A DNA stretch of 64,000 nucleotides from Henckelia pumila (Eukaryota > Streptophyta > Magnoliopsida > Lamiales > Gesneriaceae), in contig NC_133122.1 of the NCBI RefSeq assembly GCF_033568475.1, forward strand, positions 153,381,361-153,445,360, in the 5' to 3' direction. Position numbers and translations under genes: made by a program. Under the pieces are notes generated by a model that was not told the origin of the DNA, did no database searches, and saw only the letters and a program-made list of their open reading frames with translations. Positions 34,841 to 46,601 of the stretch are shown here, in pieces (position 1 is the stretch's first letter; each line of letters starts with the position of its first letter).

Positions 34841-37800
34841 TTGTAGAGTAGCGAGGGCATTTTGGGAATCAATCTATTGTCCAACTTTTAATCCTAAACA
34901 CAAAAAGCCAACCAAACAAAAAAATGATTTTATTTTAATTTACAAAAATCATTACAGAAAATATACTTATCCCACATTTTATCTTTACACTAATAATATC
35001 ATCAAACGACCAAACGCAGCTTTATATTTTAAAACTGTTGGGTCTAATTATGATGAAAAAACTTTTGTTTTTTTGTCAATAAATGAAATGATATATCATG
35101 ATAAAATAATATTATGCAAAAAATTTGGCATAATTACCTCATAAATTAAACTTTCAATAAAAAACACATCTACAATATAATCAATACATATTTGGTAAAT
35201 AATCACATAACTTCAAAGGCACCGAGAATAAAGATGCAAGACACCGAGAATTTGTTACGCTAAGTCATCCTTACCCTCTACATATTATTATTTCTTTATT
35301 TTATTGGTTTTTAGGGATCTAAAGAGATTGATTAAAGAAATTTTATCTATGGATAGTAGATATTCTACATAAATAGCTTATGACTAAAGATCTTGGGTAA
35401 TTATTTAAATTTGAAATTATAGATTTAGATAAATTTTAGATTTATATTAGGTATGTAGCTTTTAAATCGGTTTAGATGAGTTTAAAATATTGAAGCAAGA
35501 GCTAACAATATCATGGTTTTTTTTTAAAAAAAAATTAATTTTTGAAACTTTGGAAATTCAAAAATGTAACAATATTTTGGTTGGTCGATATATAAAAACA
35601 AATTTAATGTGGTATACAAATATTCTCGAAAGTTAAATATAATTGCATAATCATAAATATTTATATAAAATTCTATAAAATAAAAAATTACAGGTTAAAA
35701 AAAATTTTATGACTAAAGTTAAAGAAAATAATTATACTGAAAAAGGATCATCTTTATCCTCTACATAATATTATTTCACTATTAAAAAAATGTTATCTAT
35801 GGATAGTAAAGATTATACTTAAATAGCTGATAACTAAAGATCTTGGGTAAGTATTTAAATTTGAAATTATAAATTTAGATAAATTTTAGATTTTAGATTT
35901 ATATTAGGTATGTAGATTCAAATCGGTTTAGATGAGTTTAAAATATTAAAGCAAGAGTATCATGGCTTTTTTTAAAAAAACATTTAATTTTTGTAACTTT
36001 GGGAATTAAAAAATATAACAATATTTTGGTTAGTCGAAAGATAAAAACAAAGTGAATGTCGTATAGAACTATTATCGAAAGTTAAATATAATTGCACAAT
36101 CATAAATACTTATATGAAATTTTATAAAATAAAAAATTAAAGATTAAAAAGAAATTTTATGACTAAAGTTGAAGAAAATTATTATACTAAAGAAGGATCA
36201 CCGTGTAGTATGAATCTGTATGAAGCAATATCTTTCGAGCTCTTAAATTGTCGCTTCAACGATGCACCAAACATCATCCAATTTTTTTTTTATAAAAAAA
36301 ATTACACACTTAGAGGGCAAAGAGTTAATATAATAAAATTAAAAATTAAAAGAATGATGAAATTGAAATGTGAATTGTATGTTGTGGAAGAAATTTGTTT
36401 GAATGGACGATGTAAATCAAGGTAATTGCAAATATATGAGTTGCTCCTGTTTTTCGAGAAATCCAATAGCGAATAGATCGAAAAATTTGTGTAAAAAAAT
36501 ACGTACATAATTCCATGAATAATAATAATAAAAAGAATATGTAAGTCATTGACCTATTATAAAATAAAGGAAAGTTACCAATTACAGTTATTGTGGAAGA
36601 CCCAGAAAGTGTGATGAAGGAAAGTGACGGCTGAAATTGGGGTGAAGAAATGTCGATAACAAATTTAAATAACAAATTAATTGAGAGTGAGAGTAAGTCC
36701 AATTACCATTAAACCAACAAAACTAATTTATCCTAACAGGATGTTTAGGGAGAAATTTGGAAAACATAATTTGGTGTGATTGACACACCAAAAACAGTTT
36801 TTATGATGATCCCAACTTTTATAGGATAGTAAGGATTTGTAGAGTAGCGAGGGTATTTTAGGAATCAATCTATTGTCCAACTTTTAATCTTAAACACAAA
36901 AAGCCAACCAAACAAAAAATGATTTTATTTTAATTTACAAAAATCATTACATAAAATATACTTATCCCACATTTTATCTTTACACTAATAATATCATCAA
37001 ATGACCAAACGCAACTTTATATTTTAAAACTGTTGGGTCTAATTATGATGAAAAAACTTTTGTTTTTTTTGTCAATAAATGAAATGATATATCATGATAA
37101 AATAATATTATGCAAAAAATTTGGCATAATTACCTCATAAATTAAACTTCCAATAAAAACACATCTACAATATAAGCAATACATATTTGGTAAATAATCA
37201 CATAACTTCAAAGGCACCGAGAATAAAGATGCAAGACACCGAGAATTTGTTACGCTAAGTCATCCTTACCCTCTACATATTATTATTTCTGTATTTTATT
37301 GGTTTTTAGGGATCTAAAGAGATTGATTAAAAAAATGTTATCCATGGATAGTAGATATTCTACATAAATAGCTGAAGACTAAAGATCTTGGGTAAGTATT
37401 TAAATTTGAAATTATAGATTTAGATAAATTTTAGATTTATATTAGGTATGTAGCTTTCAAATCGGTTTAGATGAGTTTAAAATATTAAAGCAAGAGGTAA
37501 TAATATCGTTGTATTTTTTTAAAAAAAAATTAATTTTTGAAACTTTGGAAATTCAAAAATGTAACAATATTTTGGTTGGTCGAAATATAAAAACAAAGTT
37601 AATGTGATATACAACTATTCTCGAAAGTTAAATATAATTGCATAATCATAAATACTTATATGAAATTCTATAAAATAAAAAATTATAGGTTAAAAAAATT
37701 TTTATGACTAAAGTTAAAGAAAATAATTATACTGAAGAAGGATCATCTTTATCCTCTACATATTATTATTTCTCTATTAAAAAAAATGTTATCTATGGAT

Positions 37801-40800
37801 AGTAGAGATTATACGTAAATAGCTGATAACTAAAGATCTTGGGTAAGTATTTAAATTTGAAATTATAGATTTAGATAAATTATAGATTTATATTAGGTAT
37901 GTAGATTTCAAATCGGTTTAGATAAGTTTAAAATATTAAAGCAAGAGTATCATGGTTTTTTTTAAAAAAAAAATTTAATTTTTGTAACTTTGGAAATTCA
38001 AAAATATAACAATATTTTGGTTAGTCGAAAGATAAAAACAAAGTGAATGTCGTATACAACTATTCTCGAAAGTTAAATATAATTGCACAATCATAAATAC
38101 TTATATGAAATTCTATAAAATAAAAAATTACAGATTAAAAAGAAATTTTTATGACTAAAGTTGAAGAAAATTATTATACTGATGAAGGATCACCGTGTAG
38201 TATGAATCTGTATGAAGAAATATCTTTCGAGCTCTTAAATTGTCGCTTCAACGATGCACCAAACTTCATCCAAATTTTTTAAAAAACAAATTACACACTT
38301 AGAGGGCAAAAATTTAATATAATAAAATAAAAAATTAAAAGAATGATGAAATTGAAATGTGAATTGTATGTTGTGGAAGAAATTTGTTTGAATGGACGAT
38401 GTAAATCAAGGAAATTGCAAATAGATGAGTTGCTCCTATTTTTCGAGAAATCCAATAGCGAATAGATCGAAAAATTTGTGTAAAAAAATACGTACATAAT
38501 TCCATGAATAATAATAATAATAAAAAGAATACGTAAGTCATTGACCAATTGTAAAATGAAGGAAAGTTACCAATTGCAGTTATTGTGGAAGATCCAGAAC
38601 GTGTGATGAAGAAAAGTGACGGTTGAAAGTGGGGGTGAAGAAATGTCGATAACAAATTTAAGTAACAAATTAATTGAGAGTGAGAGTAAGTCCAATTACC
38701 AATAAACCAACAAAACTAATTTATCCTAACAGGATGTTTAGGGAGAAATTTGGAAAACATAATTTGGTGTGATTGACGCACCAAAAACATTTTTTATGAT
38801 GATCCCAACTTTTACAGGATAGTAAGGATTTGTAGAGTAGCGATGGAATTTTGGGAATCAATCTATTGTCCAACTTTTAATCCTAAACACAAAAAGCCAA
38901 CCAAACAAAAAAAAATAATGTTATTTTAATTTACAAAAATCATTACATAAAATATACTTATCCCACATTTTATCTTTACACTAATAATATCATCAAACGA
39001 CCAAACGCAGCTTTATATTTTAAAACTGTTGGGTCTAATTATGATGAAAAAACTTTTGTTTTTTTGTCAATAAATGAAATGATATATCATTATAAAATAA
39101 TATTATGCAAAAAATTTGGCATAATTACCTCATAAATTAAACTTCCAATAAAAACACATCTACAATATAATCAATACATATTTGGTAAATAATCACATAA
39201 CTTCAAAGGAACCGAGAATAAAGATGCAAGACACCGAGAATTTGTTACGCTAAGTCATCCTTACCCTCTACATATTATTATTTCTTTATTTTATTGGTTT
39301 TTAGGGATCTAAAGAGATTGATTAAAAAAAATGTTATCTGTGGATAGTAGATATTCTACATAAATAGCTGATGACTAAAGATCTTGGGTAAATATTTAAA
39401 TTTGAACTTATAGATTTAGATAAATTTTAGATTTATATTAGGTATGTAGCTTTCAAATCGGTTTAGATGAGTTTAAAATATTAAAGCAAGAGGTAACAAT
39501 ATCATGGTTTTTTTAAAAAAATAATAATTTTTGAAACTTTGGAAATTCAAAAATGTAACAATATTTTGGTTAGTCGAAATATAAAAACAAAGTTAATGTG
39601 GTATACAACTATTCTCGAAAGTTAAATATAATTGCATAATCATAAATATTTATATGAAATTCTATAAAATAAAAAATTACAGGTTAAAAAAAAAATTATG
39701 ACAAAAGTTAAAGAAATTAATTATACTGAAGAAGGATCATCTTTATCCTCTACATATTATTATTTCTCAATTAAAAAAATGTTATTTATGGATAGTAGAG
39801 ATTATACATAAATAGCTGATAACTAAAGATCTTGGGTAAGTATTTAAATTTGAAATTATAGATTTAAATAAATTTTAGATTTTAGATTAATATTAGGTAT
39901 GTAGATTTCAATAGGTTTAGATGAGTTTAAAATATTAAAGCAAGAGTATCATGTTTTTTTTAAAAAAAACATTTAATTTTTCTAACTTTGGGAATTCAAA
40001 TATATAACAATATTTTGGTTAGTCAAAAGATAAAAACAAAGTGAAAGTCGTATACAACTATTCTCGAAAGTTAAATATAATTGCACAATAATAAATACTT
40101 ATATGGAATTCTATAAAATAAAAAATTACAGATTAAAAAGAAATTTTATGACTAAAGTAAATTATTATACTGAAGAAGGATCACCGTGTAGTATGAATCT
40201 ATATGAAGCAATATCTTTCGAACTCTTAAATTGTCGCTTCAACGTTGCACCAAACTTCATCCAAATTTTTTTTAAAAAAAAATTACACACTTAGAGGGCA
40301 AAAAGTTATTATAATAAAATAAAAAATTAAAAGAATGATGAAATTGAAATGTGAATTGTATGTTGTGGAAGAAATTTGTTTGAATGGACGATGTAAATCA
40401 AATAAACTGCAAATAGATGAGTTTCTCCTGTTTTTCGAGAAATCCAATAGCGAATAGATCGAAAAATTTGTGTAAAAAAATACGTACATAATTCCATGAA
40501 TAATAATAATAATAAAAAGAATAAGTAAGCCATTGACCTATTTTAAAATGAAGGAAAGTTACCAATTGCAGTTATTGTGGAAGACCCAGAACGTGTGATG
40601 AAGGAAAGTGACGACTGAAAGTGGGGGTGAAGAAATGCCGATAACAAATTTAAATAACAAATTAATTGAGAGTGAGAGTAAGTCCAATTACCATTAAACC
40701 AACAAAACTAATTTATCCTAACAGGATGTTTTGGGAGAAATTTGGAAAATATAATTTGGTGTGATTGACACACCAAAAACAGTTTTTAAGATGATCCCAA

Positions 40801-43215
40801 CTTTTATAGGATAGTAAGGATTTGTAGAGTAGCAAGGGCATTTTGGGATTCAATCTATTGTCCAACTTTTAATCCTAAACACAAAAAGTCAACCAAACAA
40901 AAAAATTATTTTATTTTAATTTACAAAAATCATTATAAAAAATATACTTATCTCACATTTTATCTTTACACTAATAATATCATCAAACGACCAAACGCAG
41001 CTTTATATTTTAAAATTGTTGGGTCTAGGTATAATGAAAAAACTTTTGTTTTTTTGTCTATAAATGAAATGATATATCATGATAAAATAATATTTGCAAA
41101 AAATTTGGCATAATTATCTCATAAATTAAACTTCAAATAAAAACACATCTACAATATAATCAATACATATTTGGTAAATAATCACATAACTTCAAAGGCA
41201 CCTAGAATAAAAATGCACGACATCGAGAATTTGTTAGGCTAAGTCATCCTTACCCTCTACATATTATTATTTCTTTATTTTATTGGTTTTTAGGGATCAA
41301 AAGAGATTGATTAAAAAAATGTTATATATGGATAGTATATATTCTACATAAATAGCTGATAACTAAAGATCTTGGGTAAGTATTTAAATTTGAAATTATA
41401 GATTTATTTATATTAGGTATGTAGATTTCAAATCAGTTTAGATGAGTTTAAAATATCAAAGCAAGAGATAACAATATCATGGTTTTTTTTTTTAAAAAAA
41501 ATTAATTTTTGAAACTTTGGAAATTCGAAAATGTAACAATATTTTGGTTAGTCGAAATATAAAAACAAAGTTAATGTGGTATACAACTATTCTCTAAAGT
41601 TAAATATAATTGCATAATCATAAATACTTATATGAAATTCTATAAAATAAAAAAATACAGGTTAAAAAAAACTTTTATGACTAAAGTTAAAGAAAATAAT
41701 TATACTGAAGAAGGATCATCCTTATCCTCTACATATTATTATTTTTCTATTAAAAAAATATTATCTATGGATAGTAGAGATTATACATAAATAGCTGATA
41801 ACTAAAGATCTTGGGTAAGTATTTAAATTTGAAATTATAGATTTAGATAAATTTTAGATTTATATTAGGTATGTAGATTTCAAATCGGTTTAGATGAGTT
41901 TAAAATATTAAAGCAAGAGTATCATGGTTTTTTTTTTAAAAAAAAATTAATTTTTGTAACTTTGGGAATTCAAAAATATAACAATATTTTGGTTAGTCGA
42001 AAGATAAAAACAAAGTGAATGTCGTATACAACTATTCTCGAAAGTTAAATATAATTGCACAATCATAAATACTTATATGAAATTCTATAAAATAAAAAAT
42101 TACAGATTAAAAAGAAATTTTATGACTAAAGTTGAAGAAAATTATTATACTGAAAAAGGATCACCACGTAGTATGAATCTGTATGAAGCAATATCTTTCG
42201 AGCTCTTAAATTGTCGCTTCAACGATGCACCAAACTTCATCCAAATTGTTTTTAAAAAAAATTACACACTTAGAGTGCAAAAAGTTAATATAATAAAATA
42301 AAAAATTAAAAGAATGATGAAATTGAAATGTGAATTGTATGTTGTGGAAGAAATTTGTTTGAATGCACGATGTAAATCAAGGAAATTGCAAATAGATGAA
42401 TTACTCCTATTTTTCAAAAAATCCAATAGCGAATAGATCGAAAAATTTGTGTAAAAAAATACGTACATAATTCCATGAATAATGATAATAAAAAGAATAC
42501 GTAAGCCATTGACCTATTGTAAAATGAAGGAAAGTTACCAATTGCAGTTATTATGGAAGACCCAGAACGTGTGATGAAGGAAAGTGACGGCTGAAATTGG
42601 GGTGAAGAAATACCGGTAACAAATTTAAATAACAAATTAATTGAGAGTGAGAGTAAGTCCAATTACCATTAAACCAACAAAACTAATTTTCCTAACATGA
42701 TGTTTAGGGAGAAATTTGGAAAACATAATTTGGTGTGATTGACACACCAAAAACAGTTTTTATGATGATCCCAACTTTTATAGGATAGTAAGGATTTGTA
42801 GAGTAGCGAGGGCATTTTAGGAATCAATCTATTGTCCAACTTTTAATCATAAACACAAAAAGCCAACCAAATAAAAAAATGATTTTATTTTAATTTACAA
42901 AAATCATTACAGAAAATATACTTATCCCACATTTATCTTTACACTAATAATATCATCAAACGACCAAACGCAGCTTTATATTTTAAAACTGTTGGGTCTA
43001 CTTATGATGAAAAAACTTTTGTTTTTTTGTCAATAAATGAAATGATATATCATGATAAAATAATATTATGCAAAAAATTTGGCATAATTACCTCATAAAT
43101 TAAACTTCCAATAAAAACACATCTACAATATAAGCAATACATATTTGGTAAATAATCACATAACTTCAAAGGCACCAAGAATAAAGATGCAAGACACCGA
43201 GAATTTGTTACGCTA
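34841..43215. repeat. Tandem array of about 2-kb units (units 1-5a)
   Basis: Units begin at TTGTAGAGTAGCGA: 34841, 36837, 38830, 40822 and 42796, giving spacings of 1996, 1993, 1992 and 1974 bp. Homology is high along the whole unit. Each unit contains two copies of a sub-repeat about 450 bp long that starts near ATGGATAGTAGATATTCTAC. Small frames recur in each unit on both strands but no known protein is encoded. The upstream edge coincides with the end of Helitron-like module C. Unit 5 is cut by the Copia insertion at 43215 and resumes at 54450. Confidence 0.95.
43211..43215. repeat. Target site duplication of Copia element
   Basis: CGCTA, repeated at 54445-54449; array units 1-3 contain the undisrupted site GTTACGCTAAGTC and unit 4 a one-base variant. 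Confidence 0.95.
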
Positions 43216-44535
43216 TGTTGAATCCGACATTTTGGTGATAACAAACAACAACTCATTGTATAGGAATGTGCTGCCAATCTTTTGTATTTCAGGAATCTAC
43301 TACAACTTCTACCGCAGCCGTCTAAACCCTTCAAGTTATCTACCGGAAGCTTGTCAATCGCCTTTGTCTCTCGACCGGTTGCAGTCACAAGCCTATCGAC
43401 TGGTTATTCAAACCAGCAGAGGATAAATCTATCTACCGGTAGAATGCCAACTGCTTATCAAGATATCTCAAGACAAATACTTGAGATAAGACGTTCATTG
43501 CAAGATCTTTTATCAAAAGCAGAACCGGTGTATCAAAAGATCTGTTGACTCTTGCATCGAGAGATAAACCTGCGTATCAGAAGATCTGTTGACTCTTGCA
43601 TCAAGACAACAGGTTGCACTAAAATGGCAAAAACGCAGAATGGCTACATATAAAGCATTCGACCGTTTATACCAGTTTTGGACCCTAGAAGTTGTCTGCA
43701 TTTAAAGAAGTGTACGATCTTCATGCAGAATCATCAATGCATTTATGAAGCATTAAATATGCATTCAATGCAGCATCAGAACGTTCAAAATAAAGACGTT
43801 GTTGATTGACCTATATAAAGGAAAGATTGCTCAAGAAGTGACAAGGAGACAAGCAACACGAAAAATCTCAATCAACTCAATCACTTGAATACTATCAGAA
43901 GTCCTCATCTGATATACTGAAGCAATACTTGAGCACACTTACAAGATCATTCACTTGCTGCTCAAATAAACCCTCGCCTACAGTTTACATATCTGATCTT
44001 CAAGGATCATCCTAGGGTTTCCAAGCCTCTCGACCGCTCTGCAGTTTGAGAAGCTCAACCGGACTGTATTCATTATTGAAGAGACTTGAAGCTACTCTGA
44101 AAGCTTCCACCAGTCTGATAAGAACTGAGAATCTTATCTGTATAAATCTAGGAGTTTCGGATTAGGCATTGGATAAGTCCTAAGTCTGAAGTGGGTGTAT
44201 TGCAAGACGTTGTAATAACCAAAGTCTTCTAGTGAATTCCTTCCTAAGTGGAAGAAGGGGAGACGTAGAAGGATTAAGCCTTCGAACTTCCATAAATCGT
44301 GCCTTAGTCTTTACTGCATATTTATCTTATATATTGCTCATACATCGTGTTATAACTTGTCTTTGCATCACTAAAACCTCTGAACTATTTCCGCACTATT
44401 TAAGTTGTTCAAACCGTTTTAGAAGTTGAGAAAACAGATTAAGTGAACTAAACTTCACTTGATCATTTTGAAAAGAAAGAAGATAAGTTTCAGAGTGTAT
44501 TCACCCCCCCTCTACCCTCTGAACCGATCCCAACA
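43216..44535 (+). repeat. 5' LTR of Copia element
   Basis: 1320 bp. Contains a TATA box (CTATATAAAG, 43811-43820); transcription should begin some 30 bp later. Ends ...GATCCCAACA next to the PBS. Confidence 0.95.
43811..43820 (+). promoter_or_regulatory. LTR TATA box
   Basis: CTATATAAAG in the middle of the 5' LTR; the same word stands in the 3' LTR near 53720. Confidence 0.7.
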
Positions 44536-44537
44536 AG

Positions 44538-44549
44538 TGGTATCAGAGC
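44538..44549 (+). other. Primer-binding site (initiator Met tRNA)
   Basis: TGGTATCAGAGC two bases after the 5' LTR, complementary to the 3' end of plant initiator tRNA-Met. Confidence 0.92.
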
Positions 44550-44588
44550 GGGATCCTTTCTCAACTGCTGATCTAAAGTTTTAAAATC

Positions 44589-46601
44589 ATGACTTCTTTC
44601 AACAAAATTCCTATGTTTTCTAAAGAAGATTATGATGACTGGAAAATTCGCATGCAGGCACATCTTGCAGCACAGGACGATGACATGCTATATGTCATAA
44701 CAGACGGTCCTATCAAAATCATGAAGGTCAACCCAGCTCTAACCGATGGTGCAGGACAAATGATTGAGAAACCAAGAGCTGAGTGGACTACTGAGGACAA
44801 AAAGAAGGCCAATCTTGACAATGTGGCCCGGGACATCCTATACAAAACACTGGACAAGAACATGTTCAGCAAAATCAAGTCATGCTCCACAGCAAAGGAG
44901 ATTTGGGAGAAGCTCACTCAGCTGTGTGAAGGAAATGACCAGACCAAGGAAAACAATCTAACCATGGCCATTCAAAAATATGACAATGCCAAAATGAAGC
45001 CAGGGGAAACCATGGCTGAATTTGATGAACGGTTCAGTAGTATCATTTGTGATCTTATTGATTTAGGAAAAACTTATACTAACCGTGAAATTGCTGTGAA
45101 GGTTATGAGAGCTTTGCCCAAAGAATGGGAGATCAAGACAGTGGCCATGAGGGAGTCAAAAGACTTAAGCAAGGTTGAACTGCATGATCTCTTTGCAGAT
45201 CTCAAAGCCTACGAGTTCGAGCTCAACATGAGGACAGAAGATGAACCATCTACCTCTCAACCAACCAAGGCCTTAACCTCAACGGTGATGCGTCCACCGG
45301 TCGAGGAAGTTCCAAAGAGATCAGCTGAGCAAATCAGCAACGAAGCCATGACACTTTTTGTCAAGAAATTTGGTAGATTTATGCGTAAAAACAATTCTAA
45401 ATTTAAAAATTATCATAAATCGGACCATACAGACGATGGTCCTACTTGTTTTAACTGTGGCAAGCCAGGCCACTTCATTGCAGATTGCACCAAGCCTAAG
45501 AGCAATGATCAGAAGCAATTCTTCGAAAGAAAAAGGGGCAAGGAGGACAAGAGGACGTTTAGAAAAGGAAAAGACCAAAGGGTTCTAGTAGCAGACGAAA
45601 GCAAAAGCAAGTGGGCTGAGTCTGACTCTGACAACCCCAATACCGGAAGCTCTTCAGATGACAGCGATGATGAAAAGGTGGAATGCCTTATGGCTGACAT
45701 CGAAGAAGAAGCTGAGGAGGTATTTGACTTTGGTTCACCTGAATTTACTCACAGTGATCTAGTTACTGCTTTACACGAAATGGCTAATGAATACAAAGCA
45801 TTATCCAAGGAATTCGAGGAGGTAAAGGCAGAAAGAGCTGACCTAAAAGATAAGTCAAGCGAATCAAGCTGCATGCAGCGAAAAGAGCTTGATGGTCTTA
45901 AGGTCAAGCTAAGTCTGCTGGCTACTGAGAATGACACCTTGAAAAGAGTGTTCCAAGCAACCTTGACTGAGAACAAAAAACTACTTGAAACAATTAAGGC
46001 TTGGAATAAATCTTCTGTAACCATTGACAAAATTCAAGAAATCCAAAGACCGGCACATGACAAAACCGGTCTAGGGTTTGGAACAAATGAACAGTCTATG
46101 GAATCTTGTATTCAGTCAAGCCTGGACAAAGGCAATCTTAACAAAATAAGATTTGTCAGGTCCAGCACGATATATGAACATGATGAGTGCAGCTTTGACA
46201 AAAATCAGAAAGTATCTAACGAACGAAGCTCTAAGCATAGAGGGCTGGGATATGTGGATCCCCAGATATCTAATCAAAGAGGAACTTGGATTAAACCAAA
46301 ACCTAATGAAAGAAGAAAGGGAAACCAATCTAATTTCAAAAGGCCATGGAATGAGTCTAACTACTCTAAGAGAAGATGGTCAAAGGAGAAGCCTTACCAG
46401 TACTTTAATTGCAGGCCAGTTCAAAAGAGGTACAGGCTAACTGATAAAGATAAAAAAGGCAAGCAGCACACAGCAACCTCACAAGCACACACATTTACTG
46501 CTTATCGACCGCACAGATTTCTGGACACACACACAGGCAAACCTGTAAGGGTGTTCCAGGTGTGGGTCCCAAAAGGGCTAATCCGACCTGGACCCTACTA
46601 G
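44589..46601 (+). CDS. Copia gag (capsid/nucleocapsid), 670 codons
   Basis: Starts MTSFNKIPMFSKEDYDDWK, the usual opening of plant Copia gag. The UBN2/DUF4219-type capsid region spans about residues 10-220 (WEKLTQLCEGNDQTKENNL, MKPGETMAEFDERF). A CCHC zinc knuckle CFNCGKPGHFIADC lies at residues 287-300, followed by an acidic stretch, a coiled coil (about 385-480) and a basic C-terminal part. The gag packages element RNA into cytoplasmic particles. The frame ends at TAG 46599-46601 while pol continues in the same frame. The start at 44589 is the first ATG after the PBS. Confidence 0.92.
   Translation: MTSFNKIPMFSKEDYDDWKIRMQAHLAAQDDDMLYVITDGPIKIMKVNPALTDGAGQMIEKPRAEWTTEDKKKANLDNVARDILYKTLDKNMFSKIKSCSTAKEIWEKLTQLCEGNDQTKENNLTMAIQKYDNAKMKPGETMAEFDERFSSIICDLIDLGKTYTNREIAVKVMRALPKEWEIKTVAMRESKDLSKVELHDLFADLKAYEFELNMRTEDEPSTSQPTKALTSTVMRPPVEEVPKRSAEQISNEAMTLFVKKFGRFMRKNNSKFKNYHKSDHTDDGPTCFNCGKPGHFIADCTKPKSNDQKQFFERKRGKEDKRTFRKGKDQRVLVADESKSKWAESDSDNPNTGSSSDDSDDEKVECLMADIEEEAEEVFDFGSPEFTHSDLVTALHEMANEYKALSKEFEEVKAERADLKDKSSESSCMQRKELDGLKVKLSLLATENDTLKRVFQATLTENKKLLETIKAWNKSSVTIDKIQEIQRPAHDKTGLGFGTNEQSMESCIQSSLDKGNLNKIRFVRSSTIYEHDECSFDKNQKVSNERSSKHRGLGYVDPQISNQRGTWIKPKPNERRKGNQSNFKRPWNESNYSKRRWSKEKPYQYFNCRPVQKRYRLTDKDKKGKQHTATSQAHTFTAYRPHRFLDTHTGKPVRVFQVWVPKGLIRPGPY

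Noticed and set aside
36302..42662. Repeated minus-strand frames with hydrophobic text (FFLLLLFMELCTYFF type)
   Set aside because: They recur only because the 2-kb unit recurs; low complexity (TTATTATT) gives the Leu/Phe text, and frames break between units.
43145..43548. Plus and minus frames across the Copia 5' LTR (repeated at 53018-53457)
   Set aside because: They are LTR sequence and recur identically in both LTRs.
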